From assembly GCA_016191565.1 (NCBI GenBank), contig JACPWA010000184.1:1-10002 (forward strand): DNA of 10,002 nucleotides. Reading direction: 5' to 3'. The stretch is from Simkania negevensis. Lineage in GTDB: Bacteria > Chlamydiota > Chlamydiia > Chlamydiales > Simkaniaceae. This document shows positions 1-6,602 of this stretch, piece by piece. Made by a program: the position numbers and the translations under genes. Position 1 is the first letter of the stretch. Each line of letters opens with the position of its first letter. Below the pieces are notes generated by a model that searched no databases, had not been told where the DNA came from, and was given only the letters and a program-made list of their open reading frames with translations.

Positions 1-1238
1 ACCCATTTGACTAGGGTACTTACCCACTTTCCTTCTCTGTTTTTTTTCCTGATCCTCGTCTCAGAGACGGTAGAACTATCGGAGGGAGAGGGAAACACTC
101 CATCTGCATACATCTTTTCCCCCGCAAAAGCAAGGTCAACGCCGACTAAAATAATCGGATTGCATCCTAAAGTAGCAGCAAACTCGATAGCTAAGGTAGT
201 CACCGACATCGCTTCGATCGTAAATCCTGCTTGGAGAGGGGAAGGCTGCAAGCCAAGCTCTTTTTCAAGCCAAATCTCCACGGCCCCTCCCGAAAGAGTA
301 TGAAGATAACCTAGAGGACTATTTGCGGTGGAAAAAACAAGGGGATGAACTCGATGTCCATAGAGTAGGGGAACTTCGAAGGCGCTAGCCATTTTAAGGC
401 GGCGATATTCCTCTTCGTTCGGATCGATAGCTAAGGAAAAGTGGGGAAGTATTCCCTTTGCACTGAGCGCAGTAATGCTTGAACCCCCTGCTAGGATAAG
501 CGCTTTGTTTTCCAAGGTCCTTAGCTCTTCTATTGCTCCTCCTAAAGAAGGGCCAGCGCCACAAATGATAGCAGGAACTCCTTGAAAAGAACCTTTAAAG
601 GCGTTTCCTAAAAATGCTTGGGGCAAAAGGTGAAAGTTAGGAAGGAGGTTTCGAAAGAACAGGTGGGCGTGTAAGCTTTCCATAAAAAGGGCATGCTCTA
701 TAGTGCTAGCGCTCAGAAGCCCTAAGCGGAGCTTTTGAAATCTCTTTTTAAAGTGTCGGGCATAGGACTCTAGAGCAATCACCTCTACTTTTTCAGAGGG
801 GAATTCTTTAGCACATTCTCGAAGAAAGGAAGAGGTCTTTCTCGGATCAAGGAGAAATCTGATGTGCACTTGGGGGTGATCTAAAACCTCCTCTGCATGC
901 TCCATTTCTAGAAAATGAGAAAGCGCTCCCAAATCCTCTTCGAGAAAGACCAGATCTCTTTCCTGATTTTTAGAGAGCCACTCTTTGAGAGGAAAATAAT
1001 AATAGCCAAGGCCGATTCCATAAATATATATAGTCTCAAAAGAGCAGCAAGAAAACGAGCTAAAGACCTCTTTTAGTTCCTCTTGAAGAGCGTTTGGCCG
1101 ATGAAGGAAAAAGTCTCCTTTTACAGCATTTCTTTTCTCTTCCGTCCAATGGAAAGATTTGATAGGAAAAAAGCGCAGGAGGAAGGAGAGCTGTGGATAT
1201 CTCTCTTCTAGAAGAAGATCTTTGGTTACAATGGCCAT
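1..1238 (-). CDS. DUF115/MptE-like protein, second paralogue (3' part beyond window)
   Basis: The frame stays open from the ATG at 1238 down to base 1: 412 codons without a stop, so the C-terminus lies outside the window. It is a paralogue of the DUF115 protein two genes upstream. Both share the block IICGAGPSL (224-232 here, 196-204 there), then a Gly-rich AGGSS/AAGSA segment ending in an acidic IDPN or LDPA turn (D272 here), then GC(N/D)P(I/V)I..VG(V/D or M/D) (358-368 here). These are the expected signatures of the Rossmann-like MptE/DUF115 domain. Family members include archaeal 6-hydroxymethylpterin diphosphokinase and bacterial flagellin-glycosylation (Maf) proteins. Which reaction applies here cannot be read from sequence. 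The N-terminal 200 residues are divergent and probably form a separate domain. The start overlaps the MORN-like gene by 13 bp, which implies coupled translation; a weak AAGGTGG lies upstream. Family assignment is fairly sure, function unknown. Confidence 0.8.
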   Translation of the reverse strand, partial: MAIVTKDLLLEERYPQLSFLLRFFPIKSFHWTEEKRNAVKGDFFLHRPNALQEELKEVFSSFSCCSFETIYIYGIGLGYYYFPLKEWLSKNQERDLVFLEEDLGALSHFLEMEHAEEVLDHPQVHIRFLLDPRKTSSFLRECAKEFPSEKVEVIALESYARHFKKRFQKLRLGLLSASTIEHALFMESLHAHLFFRNLLPNFHLLPQAFLGNAFKGSFQGVPAIICGAGPSLGGAIEELRTLENKALILAGGSSITALSAKGILPHFSLAIDPNEEEYRRLKMASAFEVPLLYGHRVHPLVFSTANSPLGYLHTLSGGAVEIWLEKELGLQPSPLQAGFTIEAMSVTTLAIEFAATLGCNPIILVGVDLAFAGEKMYADGVFPSPSDSSTVSETRIRKKNREGKWVSTLVKW

Positions 1239-1870
1239 TTTTTTTCCACCTTGCCATCTTTATGGTAAAAGATCTCTTCTCTTAGCGTCCCTGTGTTATC
1301 CCACCGTTTATGACTCCCCTGCGGAATTCCTTTTTCATAAAATCCTTCATCAAGAAGAAGCCCTTTCTCCGAATAAATCTGATCAAAACCTACCCTCTTT
1401 CCTTCTAAAAAGTGACATTCTCGTTTTTTTCTTCCATTAGGCCAATAAAGGAGTACCTCTCCATGAAGTTTGCCTCTTTTATAAGAAAGAAGACTTCTTT
1501 TCCCCCCTCCCTCGTAAAAACTCTCCTGCTTTCCTTCTAAAGCCCCTTCTACAAAACGCTCCACACTTTCGAGTTTTCCAAGCACAGTAAAGCGAAGCGC
1601 CCTTCCTACCTTGTGACCGTGATAAAACCAGCTCTCAGAAAGAAGTATTCCCCTCTCGCTATAATAGTAGGAAGGACCATGGAGCTTTCCCTCTAAATAA
1701 TAGGAGCGAGACTGGAGCTGACCACTCGAAAAGTACAGGAGATGCTCCCCTGCCCATTTCCCCTCCTTTTCTAAAAAAGGGTGGGCAAAGAGAGCCTCCT
1801 CATCGATAGCAATTCTAAGCTCGTTATCTTTGATGACAAAACGCCCTTTTTTAAGCAGATAGATCTGCAT
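1226..1870 (-). CDS. MORN-like repeat protein (YwqK-type), seven 24-aa repeats
   Basis: This 214-aa protein is almost entirely repeat. From residue 36 to 203 it divides into seven consecutive units of exactly 24 residues (starting at 36, 60, 84, 108, 132, 156 and 180) plus a partial eighth. A typical unit begins EGKLHG and ends in an aromatic or hydrophobic pair such as SWFY, with a G or NG turn near its centre. This is the pattern of the MORN-variant repeats found in YwqK-type proteins, which usually serve as beta-hairpin ladders for binding. There is no signal peptide or membrane segment. The ATG start is supported by a good Shine-Dalgarno (AAGGAG, bases 1875-1880) placed inside the end of the preceding DUF115 gene, with a 20-bp overlap. 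Lying between two DUF115 paralogues, it may be a partner or scaffold for them; that is inference. Some databases label such proteins as antitoxins, for which nothing here gives support. Confidence 0.8.
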   Translation of the reverse strand: MQIYLLKKGRFVIKDNELRIAIDEEALFAHPFLEKEGKWAGEHLLYFSSGQLQSRSYYLEGKLHGPSYYYSERGILLSESWFYHGHKVGRALRFTVLGKLESVERFVEGALEGKQESFYEGGGKRSLLSYKRGKLHGEVLLYWPNGRKKRECHFLEGKRVGFDQIYSEKGLLLDEGFYEKGIPQGSHKRWDNTGTLREEIFYHKDGKVEKKWPL

Positions 1871-3527
1871 ATAACTCCTTTAAATATTTCGTAAGCACTC
1901 CCTTAAAAAAGAGGAGCTTTTGGATTTTTTTCTCAAAAGGAGGATCCTGCATCCTTTTTACCACCTCTTGATTTTGCAAAAGATGCTTCCAGATTTCCCA
2001 AAGAGGAAGCAAAGCAAGGCCATAAAGAAGTTCCCCTTCAAGCTCTACTTCTTGTAGAGGATAAGACTCCCTTCTAGAGGTGAGTTTAGTAAAGTCCTCT
2101 CCCATTAAGTGGAGAATCTCTTCTAAAATAGAAAGGCTCTTTTTAATGCTTTTCTCAATCTTTGCTAATTCATTTTCTATCTTTTTTCTGCTAAAAGCAA
2201 GAGAAGGAAGCTCTGCCAGATGGCTATGGGTCATTCCCTTTAGATCCCAGGAAGTAGATAGTTTTTCTTCAAGCACCTCTTGAAAAGAGAGATCTTTTAT
2301 CCCTTCCATTTTGAGTCCCCCTTCCGTGGCATTGAGAAACTCCCGTTCTTTATCTTTTTGAGCAAATTGTTCGATCCAACTTTTCCCCATTAAAAAATCA
2401 GAGCGGGAAAAAACTTGCTTCCCAAAAAGATCTACACAAAGGATCTGGTCTTTTCGCTTTTCTTTTTCTTCCTCCTCTTTCTGCTCCACTCCAGCAATAT
2501 ATTTTTCATCTGCTGCCACACAAAAATCCATCCCCACGAAAATAACTGGATCACATCCTAATGTATAGGCAATGTGAGTAGCAAAAGTTGCCGCTGTCCA
2601 CCCTGAATCAAAATAGGGAAGAGGGGCACCAAGGGACTGCATAAGTTTTTCCTGCAGTGGATGGAGAGCGCTGCTACCAAATATAAGTCTCTTTCCGGAG
2701 ATGTTGCGGTAGAGCTCGTACGAAACTTGATATTGAAAAAACATGGGGAGGGAAAAGTAGCCTTGTCTAAGAAAGCGTCCAATAGGTGGAGCAGGATCAA
2801 GCAGGGCGCCAAAGTGGGCCTCTATCCCTCTTTCTGCCAGTGGACCTAAAGCAGATCCGGCAGCAAAGAGCAGAGCCTTGTTGCTACTTTTAGCTAAAAG
2901 GTCGATATTTTTTTTTAGAGAGGGTCCTGCCCCGCAAATAATCGCAGGAATCTTATGGAATTTTCCCGCTAAATATTCCCCCTTAAGCACTTCCCCTCCA
3001 AAGAGAAGATTCTGAAAGAAATTTTTGAGCGAAAGAGTCCCAAAGTCCTGGTAAAGAGAGAAGGTAAGCTCTGCCCCTCTTTTAAGCTCACTTAAGAGGG
3101 CAAAAACTTCTAAAGAACGCTTGTATCGAAACTCAGAAATAGAAAAACATTCTGAAGAAAGATAGAGATGGGACCATATAATTCTTTTGAGTCCCTCTTC
3201 TGTGAGGTCGCACCAGATCTGCATGGGTCCCTCTTCCAAAAAAGAGGTTGCCTCTTCTTTTCCTAAAAAAGAAGTGATCAGATCAAGATCCTCTTCAAGA
3301 AAAATCGCTTTTCTTCCTTTTTTGCCGCTGAAGTAGGGCTTTAAAGAAGCTAAAGTTTCCTGAGAAGGGAGACCAAAAATATAAAGAAGATCACTCTCCT
3401 CTTTAGGGAACAAAGGGAAGTTTTTTTTAGTTTGAACTCTTTTTTTCTTCCCTGCCTGTAGCTGCAGTGCAAGAAAAGGATGAAGAGTAGCAAAAAGGGC
3501 AACATTTTTTTGAAATACTGAGCTCAT
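1851..3527 (-). CDS. DUF115/MptE-like protein, first paralogue (558 aa)
   Basis: The complete 558-aa protein has three rough parts: a divergent N-terminal region (1-190), a DUF115/MptE-like core (about 190-345), and a charged helix-rich tail (about 420-558). The core shows IPAIICGAGPSL (193-204), then AAGSALGPLAERGI leading to LLDPAPP (about 222-248), then GCDPVIFVGMDF (324-335). These are the glycine-rich and acidic positions expected to bind a nucleotide-type ligand. The family covers archaeal MptE and the Maf flagellin-glycosylation factors. Chlamydiota lack flagella, so a Maf role in motility is unlikely. A role in transferring a phosphate or sugar group is possible but unproven. A highly acidic/basic stretch of E and K (349-360) interrupts the region after the core. 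It starts one base after the stop of the HSDR_N-like gene and overlaps the MORN-like gene by 20 bp. Confidence 0.8.
   Translation of the reverse strand: MSSVFQKNVALFATLHPFLALQLQAGKKKRVQTKKNFPLFPKEESDLLYIFGLPSQETLASLKPYFSGKKGRKAIFLEEDLDLITSFLGKEEATSFLEEGPMQIWCDLTEEGLKRIIWSHLYLSSECFSISEFRYKRSLEVFALLSELKRGAELTFSLYQDFGTLSLKNFFQNLLFGGEVLKGEYLAGKFHKIPAIICGAGPSLKKNIDLLAKSSNKALLFAAGSALGPLAERGIEAHFGALLDPAPPIGRFLRQGYFSLPMFFQYQVSYELYRNISGKRLIFGSSALHPLQEKLMQSLGAPLPYFDSGWTAATFATHIAYTLGCDPVIFVGMDFCVAADEKYIAGVEQKEEEEKEKRKDQILCVDLFGKQVFSRSDFLMGKSWIEQFAQKDKEREFLNATEGGLKMEGIKDLSFQEVLEEKLSTSWDLKGMTHSHLAELPSLAFSRKKIENELAKIEKSIKKSLSILEEILHLMGEDFTKLTSRRESYPLQEVELEGELLYGLALLPLWEIWKHLLQNQEVVKRMQDPPFEKKIQKLLFFKGVLTKYLKELYADLSA
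1875..1880 (-). promoter_or_regulatory. Shine-Dalgarno of the MORN-like gene
   Basis: On the minus strand AAGGAG lies 4 bases before the ATG at 1870, inside the coding end of the upstream DUF115 gene. It fixes the start and is the clearest ribosome-binding site in the five-gene cluster. Confidence 0.6.
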
Positions 3528-3528
3528 T

Positions 3529-3981
3529 TCACTTTACCTTTCTAAGGTGATCGAGAATCTCCTGATAGGTGGGAATAAAAGAATAGATCTCTTCTCTTAA
3601 GTGCACAGAGGAGAAAAGGATCTTCTTTTCGTTTACAATCGCGATAAAAGGAGCCCTTACAAAGGTATTGTATCCGACTACCTGCCACAGCGCTCTTTCA
3701 TTTAACGGAGTCGCTTTGCATTCGATTAAAAGAAGGGGCTGGATTTCTCCCTTGACAAAGGTATAGCAAAGAACATCTAGCCTTCTTTTAGGGAAGAAGC
3801 CTTTCCCTTCTGCAAGAGCAGGAAGCCCTATTAGTTCCTTTTCCACAGCAATCAGGTGCTGGGGAAAACCAAGTTCTTTTAGGTGATAGAGAAGCTTTTG
3901 TCTAACCTTTTCCTCTGGGGTAGCCTCTACCCACACTTTCCGAATCGGATCATAGATCTGCTTAGCTAGCTCCTCCCTCAC
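3529..3981 (-). CDS. Stand-alone HSDR_N-type PD-(D/E)XK nuclease-like protein
   Basis: This 150-aa protein resembles the N-terminal domain of type I restriction R subunits (HSDR_N). The nuclease-fold residues are visible in order: the helix motif PEEKVRQ (22-28), D69 in RRLDVLCY, E87 and K89 in LLIECKA, and QVVGY (100-104), matching the QxxxY motif of RecB-like nucleases. The catalytic residues appear intact. There is no helicase domain and no neighbouring hsdM or hsdS, so it is not part of a normal type I system; small single-domain members of this family are known and mostly uncharacterised. Translation starts at GTG (3981), with TAGGGA overlapping the stop codon of hpf, which ends 5 bp before. 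Between hpf and a DUF115 gene, it could act in DNA or RNA maintenance or have lost nuclease activity. Fold assignment is confident; role is not. Confidence 0.8.
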   Translation of the reverse strand: MREELAKQIYDPIRKVWVEATPEEKVRQKLLYHLKELGFPQHLIAVEKELIGLPALAEGKGFFPKRRLDVLCYTFVKGEIQPLLLIECKATPLNERALWQVVGYNTFVRAPFIAIVNEKKILFSSVHLREEIYSFIPTYQEILDHLRKVK

Positions 3982-3986
3982 TATCC

Positions 3987-4613
3987 CTACTCTGGAGAGA
4001 TGACCCCATAACTCCCATCTTTACGTCGATAGATTACCTTTAAATTCTGCTCCTCTTCTGAGCGGAAAATCATAAAATGATCGTCAGAAAGTTCCATTTT
4101 CATGACCGCTTCATCAAGAGTGAGCATTTTTAGAGAACGTTTTTTCTTTTTGACCACTTTAGGAAGTTTATAGCTTTCTTCTATTTTTCGATTATTTTCT
4201 TCTACAATCTCCTGATCAATCGATTTCAGATCTTCCTCATCTCGTTCTAAGATATTCACCTCCATTTCCACAACAGAGTGTCCCTTGGCATGATGATCTT
4301 GAATCCTGCTTTTCCATTTGCGCAATTTGCTGTAGAGCCGATCAAACGCTTTATCAATTGCAGGATACATGTTTTCTGAGCTGGCATGCACTTTGACCTT
4401 TGTATGAGCAAACTTTAAGATAATATCGGCTGTATGATTGAGTTTCTGTATATCTAATTTTACGTGGAGATCAAGCACATGATTCGAAATTTTTTCAATC
4501 TTAGCAATCTTCTCTGCAATATACTCTTTGGTTGGCTTTGTGATTTCAAAATTCTTTCCAGTAATCGAAACCGTATAATCCTGCTCCCCTAAAAACTTGC
4601 TCTTGTCTACCAT
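3987..4613 (-). CDS. hpf: Ribosome hibernation promoting factor, long form
   Basis: Long-form HPF inactivates ribosomes in slow-growth states by binding the small subunit and bringing 70S particles together as 100S dimers. The 208-aa protein has the expected two domains. The S30AE/YfiA-type domain (about 13-110) opens with YTVSITGKNFEIT and carries the basic helix KAFDRLYSKLRKWKSRIQ. A charged linker follows (about 120-155). The C-terminal dimerisation domain (about 157-208) reads MLTLDEAVMKM, then HFMIFR, then RKDGSYGVISPE, a signature of long HPF. The ATG is supported by AAGAGGA (minus strand, 4618-4624). It is the first gene of the five-gene minus-strand cluster. A TATAAA box 25 bp upstream lies exactly at the end of repeat element A1, so the promoter of this gene may be supplied by that element. 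For a chlamydial organism, a link to the developmental cycle is plausible but inferred. Confidence 0.92.
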   Translation of the reverse strand: MVDKSKFLGEQDYTVSITGKNFEITKPTKEYIAEKIAKIEKISNHVLDLHVKLDIQKLNHTADIILKFAHTKVKVHASSENMYPAIDKAFDRLYSKLRKWKSRIQDHHAKGHSVVEMEVNILERDEEDLKSIDQEIVEENNRKIEESYKLPKVVKKKKRSLKMLTLDEAVMKMELSDDHFMIFRSEEEQNLKVIYRRKDGSYGVISPE

Positions 4614-4638
4614 AAAATCCTCTTAAGAAACTATTTCA

Positions 4639-4667
4639 TTTATACCAAACACGATTAAAGATTGCAG
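4639..4667 (-). promoter_or_regulatory. Candidate sigma70-type promoter for hpf in the A1 end
   Basis: Read on the minus strand: CTGCAA (4662-4667), a 17-base spacer, then TATAAA (4639-4644). The predicted transcription start is near 4632, giving a leader of about 18 bases that still includes the ribosome-binding site. Both boxes sit in the left terminal repeat of element A1. The -35 box is only a partial match to TTGACA. Confidence 0.45.
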
Positions 4668-4803
4668 TTTTAAGCTGCGTGAAAACCTCGCCACCCGACA
4701 ATTACAAGCCGCCTTATATTTCTAATATTAGGCGGCTTGTAATTGTCGATTCTCAGGAACTTTGAGGCGTTTAAAATTGCAATTTTTAATCGTGCTTAGT
4801 ATA
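4641..4803. repeat. Nested palindromic element A1 (MITE-like)
   Basis: The outer arms 4641-4673 and 4771-4803 are inverted repeats matching at 29 of 33 positions, and both ends carry TATA. A much tighter hairpin sits in the centre (4696-4748), and the stretches between are only roughly complementary. It contains no coding frame. The left arm matches 28 of 33 bases of element A2 near yidD, so this is a dispersed family. TA-rich ends, small size, terminal inverted repeats and no transposase fit a MITE mobilised in trans, perhaps by a Tc1/mariner/IS630-type enzyme that targets TA; that last point is inference. The gap between hpf and the methyltransferase gene (4614-4913) consists of this element plus the methyltransferase leader. 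Confidence 0.75.
4696..4748. repeat. Strong central hairpin of element A1
   Basis: The arms 4696-4714 and 4730-4748 are perfect 19-base inverted repeats (beginning CGACAATTACAAGCC). Across one T/T mismatch the stem continues with ATATT/AATAT around a 3-base loop, TCT. It lies between two divergent genes and is not followed by a T-run, so it is unlikely to be a terminator for either neighbour. It is better read as part of the mobile element, able to form a cruciform in DNA or a stable stem in RNA. Confidence 0.85.
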
Positions 4804-4805
4804 AT
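4777..4805 (+). promoter_or_regulatory. Candidate sigma70-type promoter for the methyltransferase gene
   Basis: TTGCAA (4777-4782), a spacer of exactly 17 bases, then a perfect TATAAT (4800-4805). Both lie in the right terminal repeat of A1, mirroring the hpf promoter at the other end. The predicted start is near 4812, giving a leader of about 100 bases before the GTG at 4914. A 17-bp palindrome (4800-4816) overlaps the -10 box. Confidence 0.5.
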
Positions 4806-4816
4806 GCCGCATTATA
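4800..4816. promoter_or_regulatory. Palindrome overlapping the -10 box (operator-like)
   Basis: TATAATGC-C-GCATTATA is a perfect 8+1+8 palindrome that covers the -10 box and the expected transcription start of the methyltransferase promoter. That position suits a repressor site, but it could also be part of the element boundary. Only the symmetry is observed. Confidence 0.3.
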
Positions 4817-4913
4817 TCTTCCTTCCCTCTTTTTGACCATATCGAATGACATTTTCCTCTTTTTCCTTTAAACTAGTGTTGTTTCTCATGAATGAAAAAG
4901 AAAGGAAGGATAT

Positions 4914-5471
4914 GTGAATATAGATTTATATCATCTCATTAAAAGAAAACACCGTGCTTGCTATCTCAAGTTTTTTTCCTCTATCTACAAAGTTTCTATT
5001 CGCTCCATTGTAGAGGTAGGTGTCTTTCGAGGAAAAAATGCCAAAGTCTTGCGAGAGCTTTTTCCTGAGGCCCACCTTTACCTAATCGATCCGTGGAAGC
5101 CAAGTCCCTCTTATCTGCAAGAAGGGGGCTCGATTTCTCAAGATCCCCAGATGTATGAAGAAGCCTACAAGGAAGTCCAAATGCTTTTTCAAGACGATCA
5201 AAATACTACAATCTTGCGCTATACCTCCGCAGAAGCGGCCAAAAAACTCCCCAACGATCTCGATCTTGTCTTTATCGATGCCAATCATCATTACGAATCT
5301 GTAAAAGAAGATATCGAAACTTGGAGAGTAAAAGTCCGACCTGGAGGTATGCTCTCAGGCCATAACTATGGTAGGAACCGCCTTCCAGGGGTAAGGCAAG
5401 CGGTGGATGAGATTTTTAAAAACAAGGTTCACATTGGACAAGACGAGGTTTGGATTCATATCCAGCCATAA
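4914..5471 (+). CDS. Class I SAM-dependent methyltransferase (Methyltransf_24-like)
   Basis: This 185-aa Rossmann-fold methyltransferase has motif I at VEVGVFRGK (33-41), the SAM-ribose acidic position at LYLIDPW (D59), and a strand ending in DLVFIDANHHYESVKEDI (D122). GGMLSGHNYG (145-154) and PGVRQAVDE follow. The arrangement (IDANHHYESV..D...W, GG...GHD-like, GV..AV) is that of small methyltransferases often found near sugar or surface-glycan genes; the substrate is unknown. The start is GTG, since the ATG two bases upstream runs straight into a stop; AAGGAAGGA (about 4902-4910) is the ribosome-binding site. No signal peptide or membrane segment. It is a single-gene unit: hpf diverges on the left and tRNA-Arg converges 15 bp to the right. 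Confidence 0.85.
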   Translation: MNIDLYHLIKRKHRACYLKFFSSIYKVSIRSIVEVGVFRGKNAKVLRELFPEAHLYLIDPWKPSPSYLQEGGSISQDPQMYEEAYKEVQMLFQDDQNTTILRYTSAEAAKKLPNDLDLVFIDANHHYESVKEDIETWRVKVRPGGMLSGHNYGRNRLPGVRQAVDEIFKNKVHIGQDEVWIHIQP

Positions 5472-5486
5472 TAACATAGTAAAAAG

Positions 5487-5560
5487 CGCACCGAAGAGGA
5501 CTTGAACCTCTAACCACCTGATCCGAAGTCAGGTACTCTATCCAATTGAGCTATCGGTGC
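5487..5560 (-). tRNA. tRNA-Arg (anticodon TCG)
   Basis: The minus strand folds as a full cloverleaf of 74 bases. The acceptor pairs GCACCGA with TCGGTGC and the discriminator is G. The anticodon stem is CCTGA/TCAGG around the loop CTTCGGA, so the anticodon is TCG, reading CGN arginine codons. The T arm is AGAGG-TTCAAGT-CCTCT. CCA is not encoded. The 3' end faces the methyltransferase stop codon; the region upstream of the gene is occupied by element B1. Confidence 0.96.
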
Positions 5561-5572
5561 TAATGTATCACA

Positions 5573-5716
5573 GGACGTTTCAAAACTCGAAAACAAAGGA
5601 CTTGTTAGGGGGTTTTTGCTCACTTTTTGATTGACCCACATCACTCTTGAACAAGTAGGGTAAAGATCCATCAACAAAGGGATTAAAAAGCCTTCTTTTA
5701 GAATTTTGAGATACTC
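5573..5716. repeat. Palindromic element B1 (MITE-like), opposite orientation to B2
   Basis: The gap between tRNA-Arg and recO is almost entirely this element. The left end GTTTCAAAACTCGAAAA (5577-5593) matches the reverse strand of 7167-7183 at 16 of 17 bases. The right end (5696-5714) matches the reverse complement of the other B2 end at 17 of 19. In the middle, CTTGAACAAGTAGGG (5646-5660) recurs exactly on the opposite strand at 7096-7110. The flanking interior also aligns with small gaps. The two ends of B1 are imperfect inverted repeats of each other. No coding capacity. The exact edges are uncertain by a few bases. Confidence 0.7.
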
Positions 5717-5762
5717 TCTAAACTTGAGATTATGTCAAATCTTACAAATTGTTGCTAGAGAT

Positions 5763-6434
5763 ATGAAAGAAGAACAAGTAGAAGGAATTGTTTTAAGTAG
5801 CCTTGACTATCATGAGAAGGAAAGAATCATTACCCTCTTTACGCCCCATGCAGGGGTAATGAGTATTATTGTAAAAAATATTGCAAAAACAAACCCGACT
5901 CTGATCCATTTAACCACCCCTTTTACGCGAGGAGAGTTTCTCTATCAGAAAGGAAAGTCAGAGCTCTATCGTTTCATCGATGGAACAATCCTTCATCTTC
6001 CCCTTCCTCTTAGAAAATCTCTAAAACATCTCCAGATCGGAGGAAAAATGCTTCAGCTGATTCGCACTTCTCAGCTCCCAGGAAAGAGCTCTCCCCTTCT
6101 CTATTACCTCCTTCTTTCCTATCTCAAGCAGCTTCCCGACTTTTCTTCTCCGGAGATTTTATGGATGAGTTTTGCCCTAAAATTTCTAAAGCATGAAGGG
6201 ATTTTCTCCCTTGTTCCTATTTGCATAAAATGCTCTTTGCAAAAAGCACGCGCAATAAAAAAGGGGGAGAGTTTGTGCCTCCTCTGCAGTGACGAAGAAT
6301 CGGTCTTATTTTCAGAAGAGGAATGGGAGATTCTTTACCAACTGATCGAAGCAAGAGAATTTCTTTCCCTTAAAAGCCTTCAGATAGGCGAGAACTTACT
6401 GCAGAAGATAGAGCGGTATCTTTGTACATACTGA
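5763..6434 (+). CDS. recO: DNA repair protein RecO
   Basis: RecO loads RecA onto SSB-coated single-stranded DNA with RecR, in gap repair and recombination. I choose the ATG at 5763 (223 aa) because the protein then opens MKEEQVEGIVLSSLDYHEKE, the normal start of the RecO N-terminal OB fold. The in-frame ATG at 5706 would add 19 unmatched residues encoded partly in repeat B1. The OB fold covers about 1-78 and includes RIITLFTPHAGVMSIIVK. A helical domain follows. A zinc-finger-like insertion has C154-x2-C157 and C172-x2-C175. The length is normal for bacterial RecO. The stop codon is followed within 4 bases by element C1. Ribosome-binding site weak (CTAGAGAT). Confidence 0.9.
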   Translation: MKEEQVEGIVLSSLDYHEKERIITLFTPHAGVMSIIVKNIAKTNPTLIHLTTPFTRGEFLYQKGKSELYRFIDGTILHLPLPLRKSLKHLQIGGKMLQLIRTSQLPGKSSPLLYYLLLSYLKQLPDFSSPEILWMSFALKFLKHEGIFSLVPICIKCSLQKARAIKKGESLCLLCSDEESVLFSEEEWEILYQLIEAREFLSLKSLQIGENLLQKIERYLCTY

Positions 6435-6437
6435 TGA

Positions 6438-6598
6438 TATAGTGCATTAAACTTTGCATGATAAAATTCATCCGCTTCTTTTCGCATGGAATCTCGCATT
6501 CGAACTCACCGACTTTACAAAGTCGCCTCGCTTTCCATGCTGCATTCCATGCAAAAATCTTGCAGCCAATTTTATCATCCAAAATTTAATCCGCTATA
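6438..6598. repeat. Nested palindromic element C1 (MITE-like)
   Basis: The outer arms 6438-6468 and 6568-6598 are inverted repeats matching at 27 of 31 bases, bounded by TATA at both ends. A second pair is nested inside: 6479-6492 with 6544-6557, 13 of 14. At the centre is a small stem, CGACTTT/AAAGTCG (6510-6516 and 6519-6525). At 161 bp it is almost the size of A1 (163) and B2 (161), with the same nested design but different sequence. It fills the gap between recO and the converging tRNA-Leu and could stop transcription from either side; that is inference. A minus-strand open frame over it looks spurious. Confidence 0.7.
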
Positions 6599-6602
6599 AA
6601 AT

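Noticed and set aside
7..303. 98-codon plus-strand frame at the left edge
   Set aside because: It is antisense to the second DUF115 gene, which stays open across the region and carries recognisable family motifs.
1855..1868. Palindrome GCAGAT-AG-ATCTGC at the MORN-like start
   Set aside because: Six-base arms in a coding overlap are within chance expectation, and no second copy is near other starts.
4696..4748. Strong hairpin read as a rho-independent terminator
   Set aside because: It lies between divergent genes, upstream of both, and has no T-run after the stem, so there is no transcript for it to end unless a longer antisense one exists.
5706..5762. Upstream in-frame ATG extending recO by 19 residues
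   Set aside because: The extra residues have no RecO character and begin in the B1 end, while the start at 5763 gives the normal RecO N-terminus.
6370..6582. 70-codon minus-strand frame over the 3' end of recO and element C1
   Set aside because: It is antisense to recO and made mostly of the C1 palindrome, with no family-like features. Copies elsewhere would probably be annotated as repeats of the same spurious protein.
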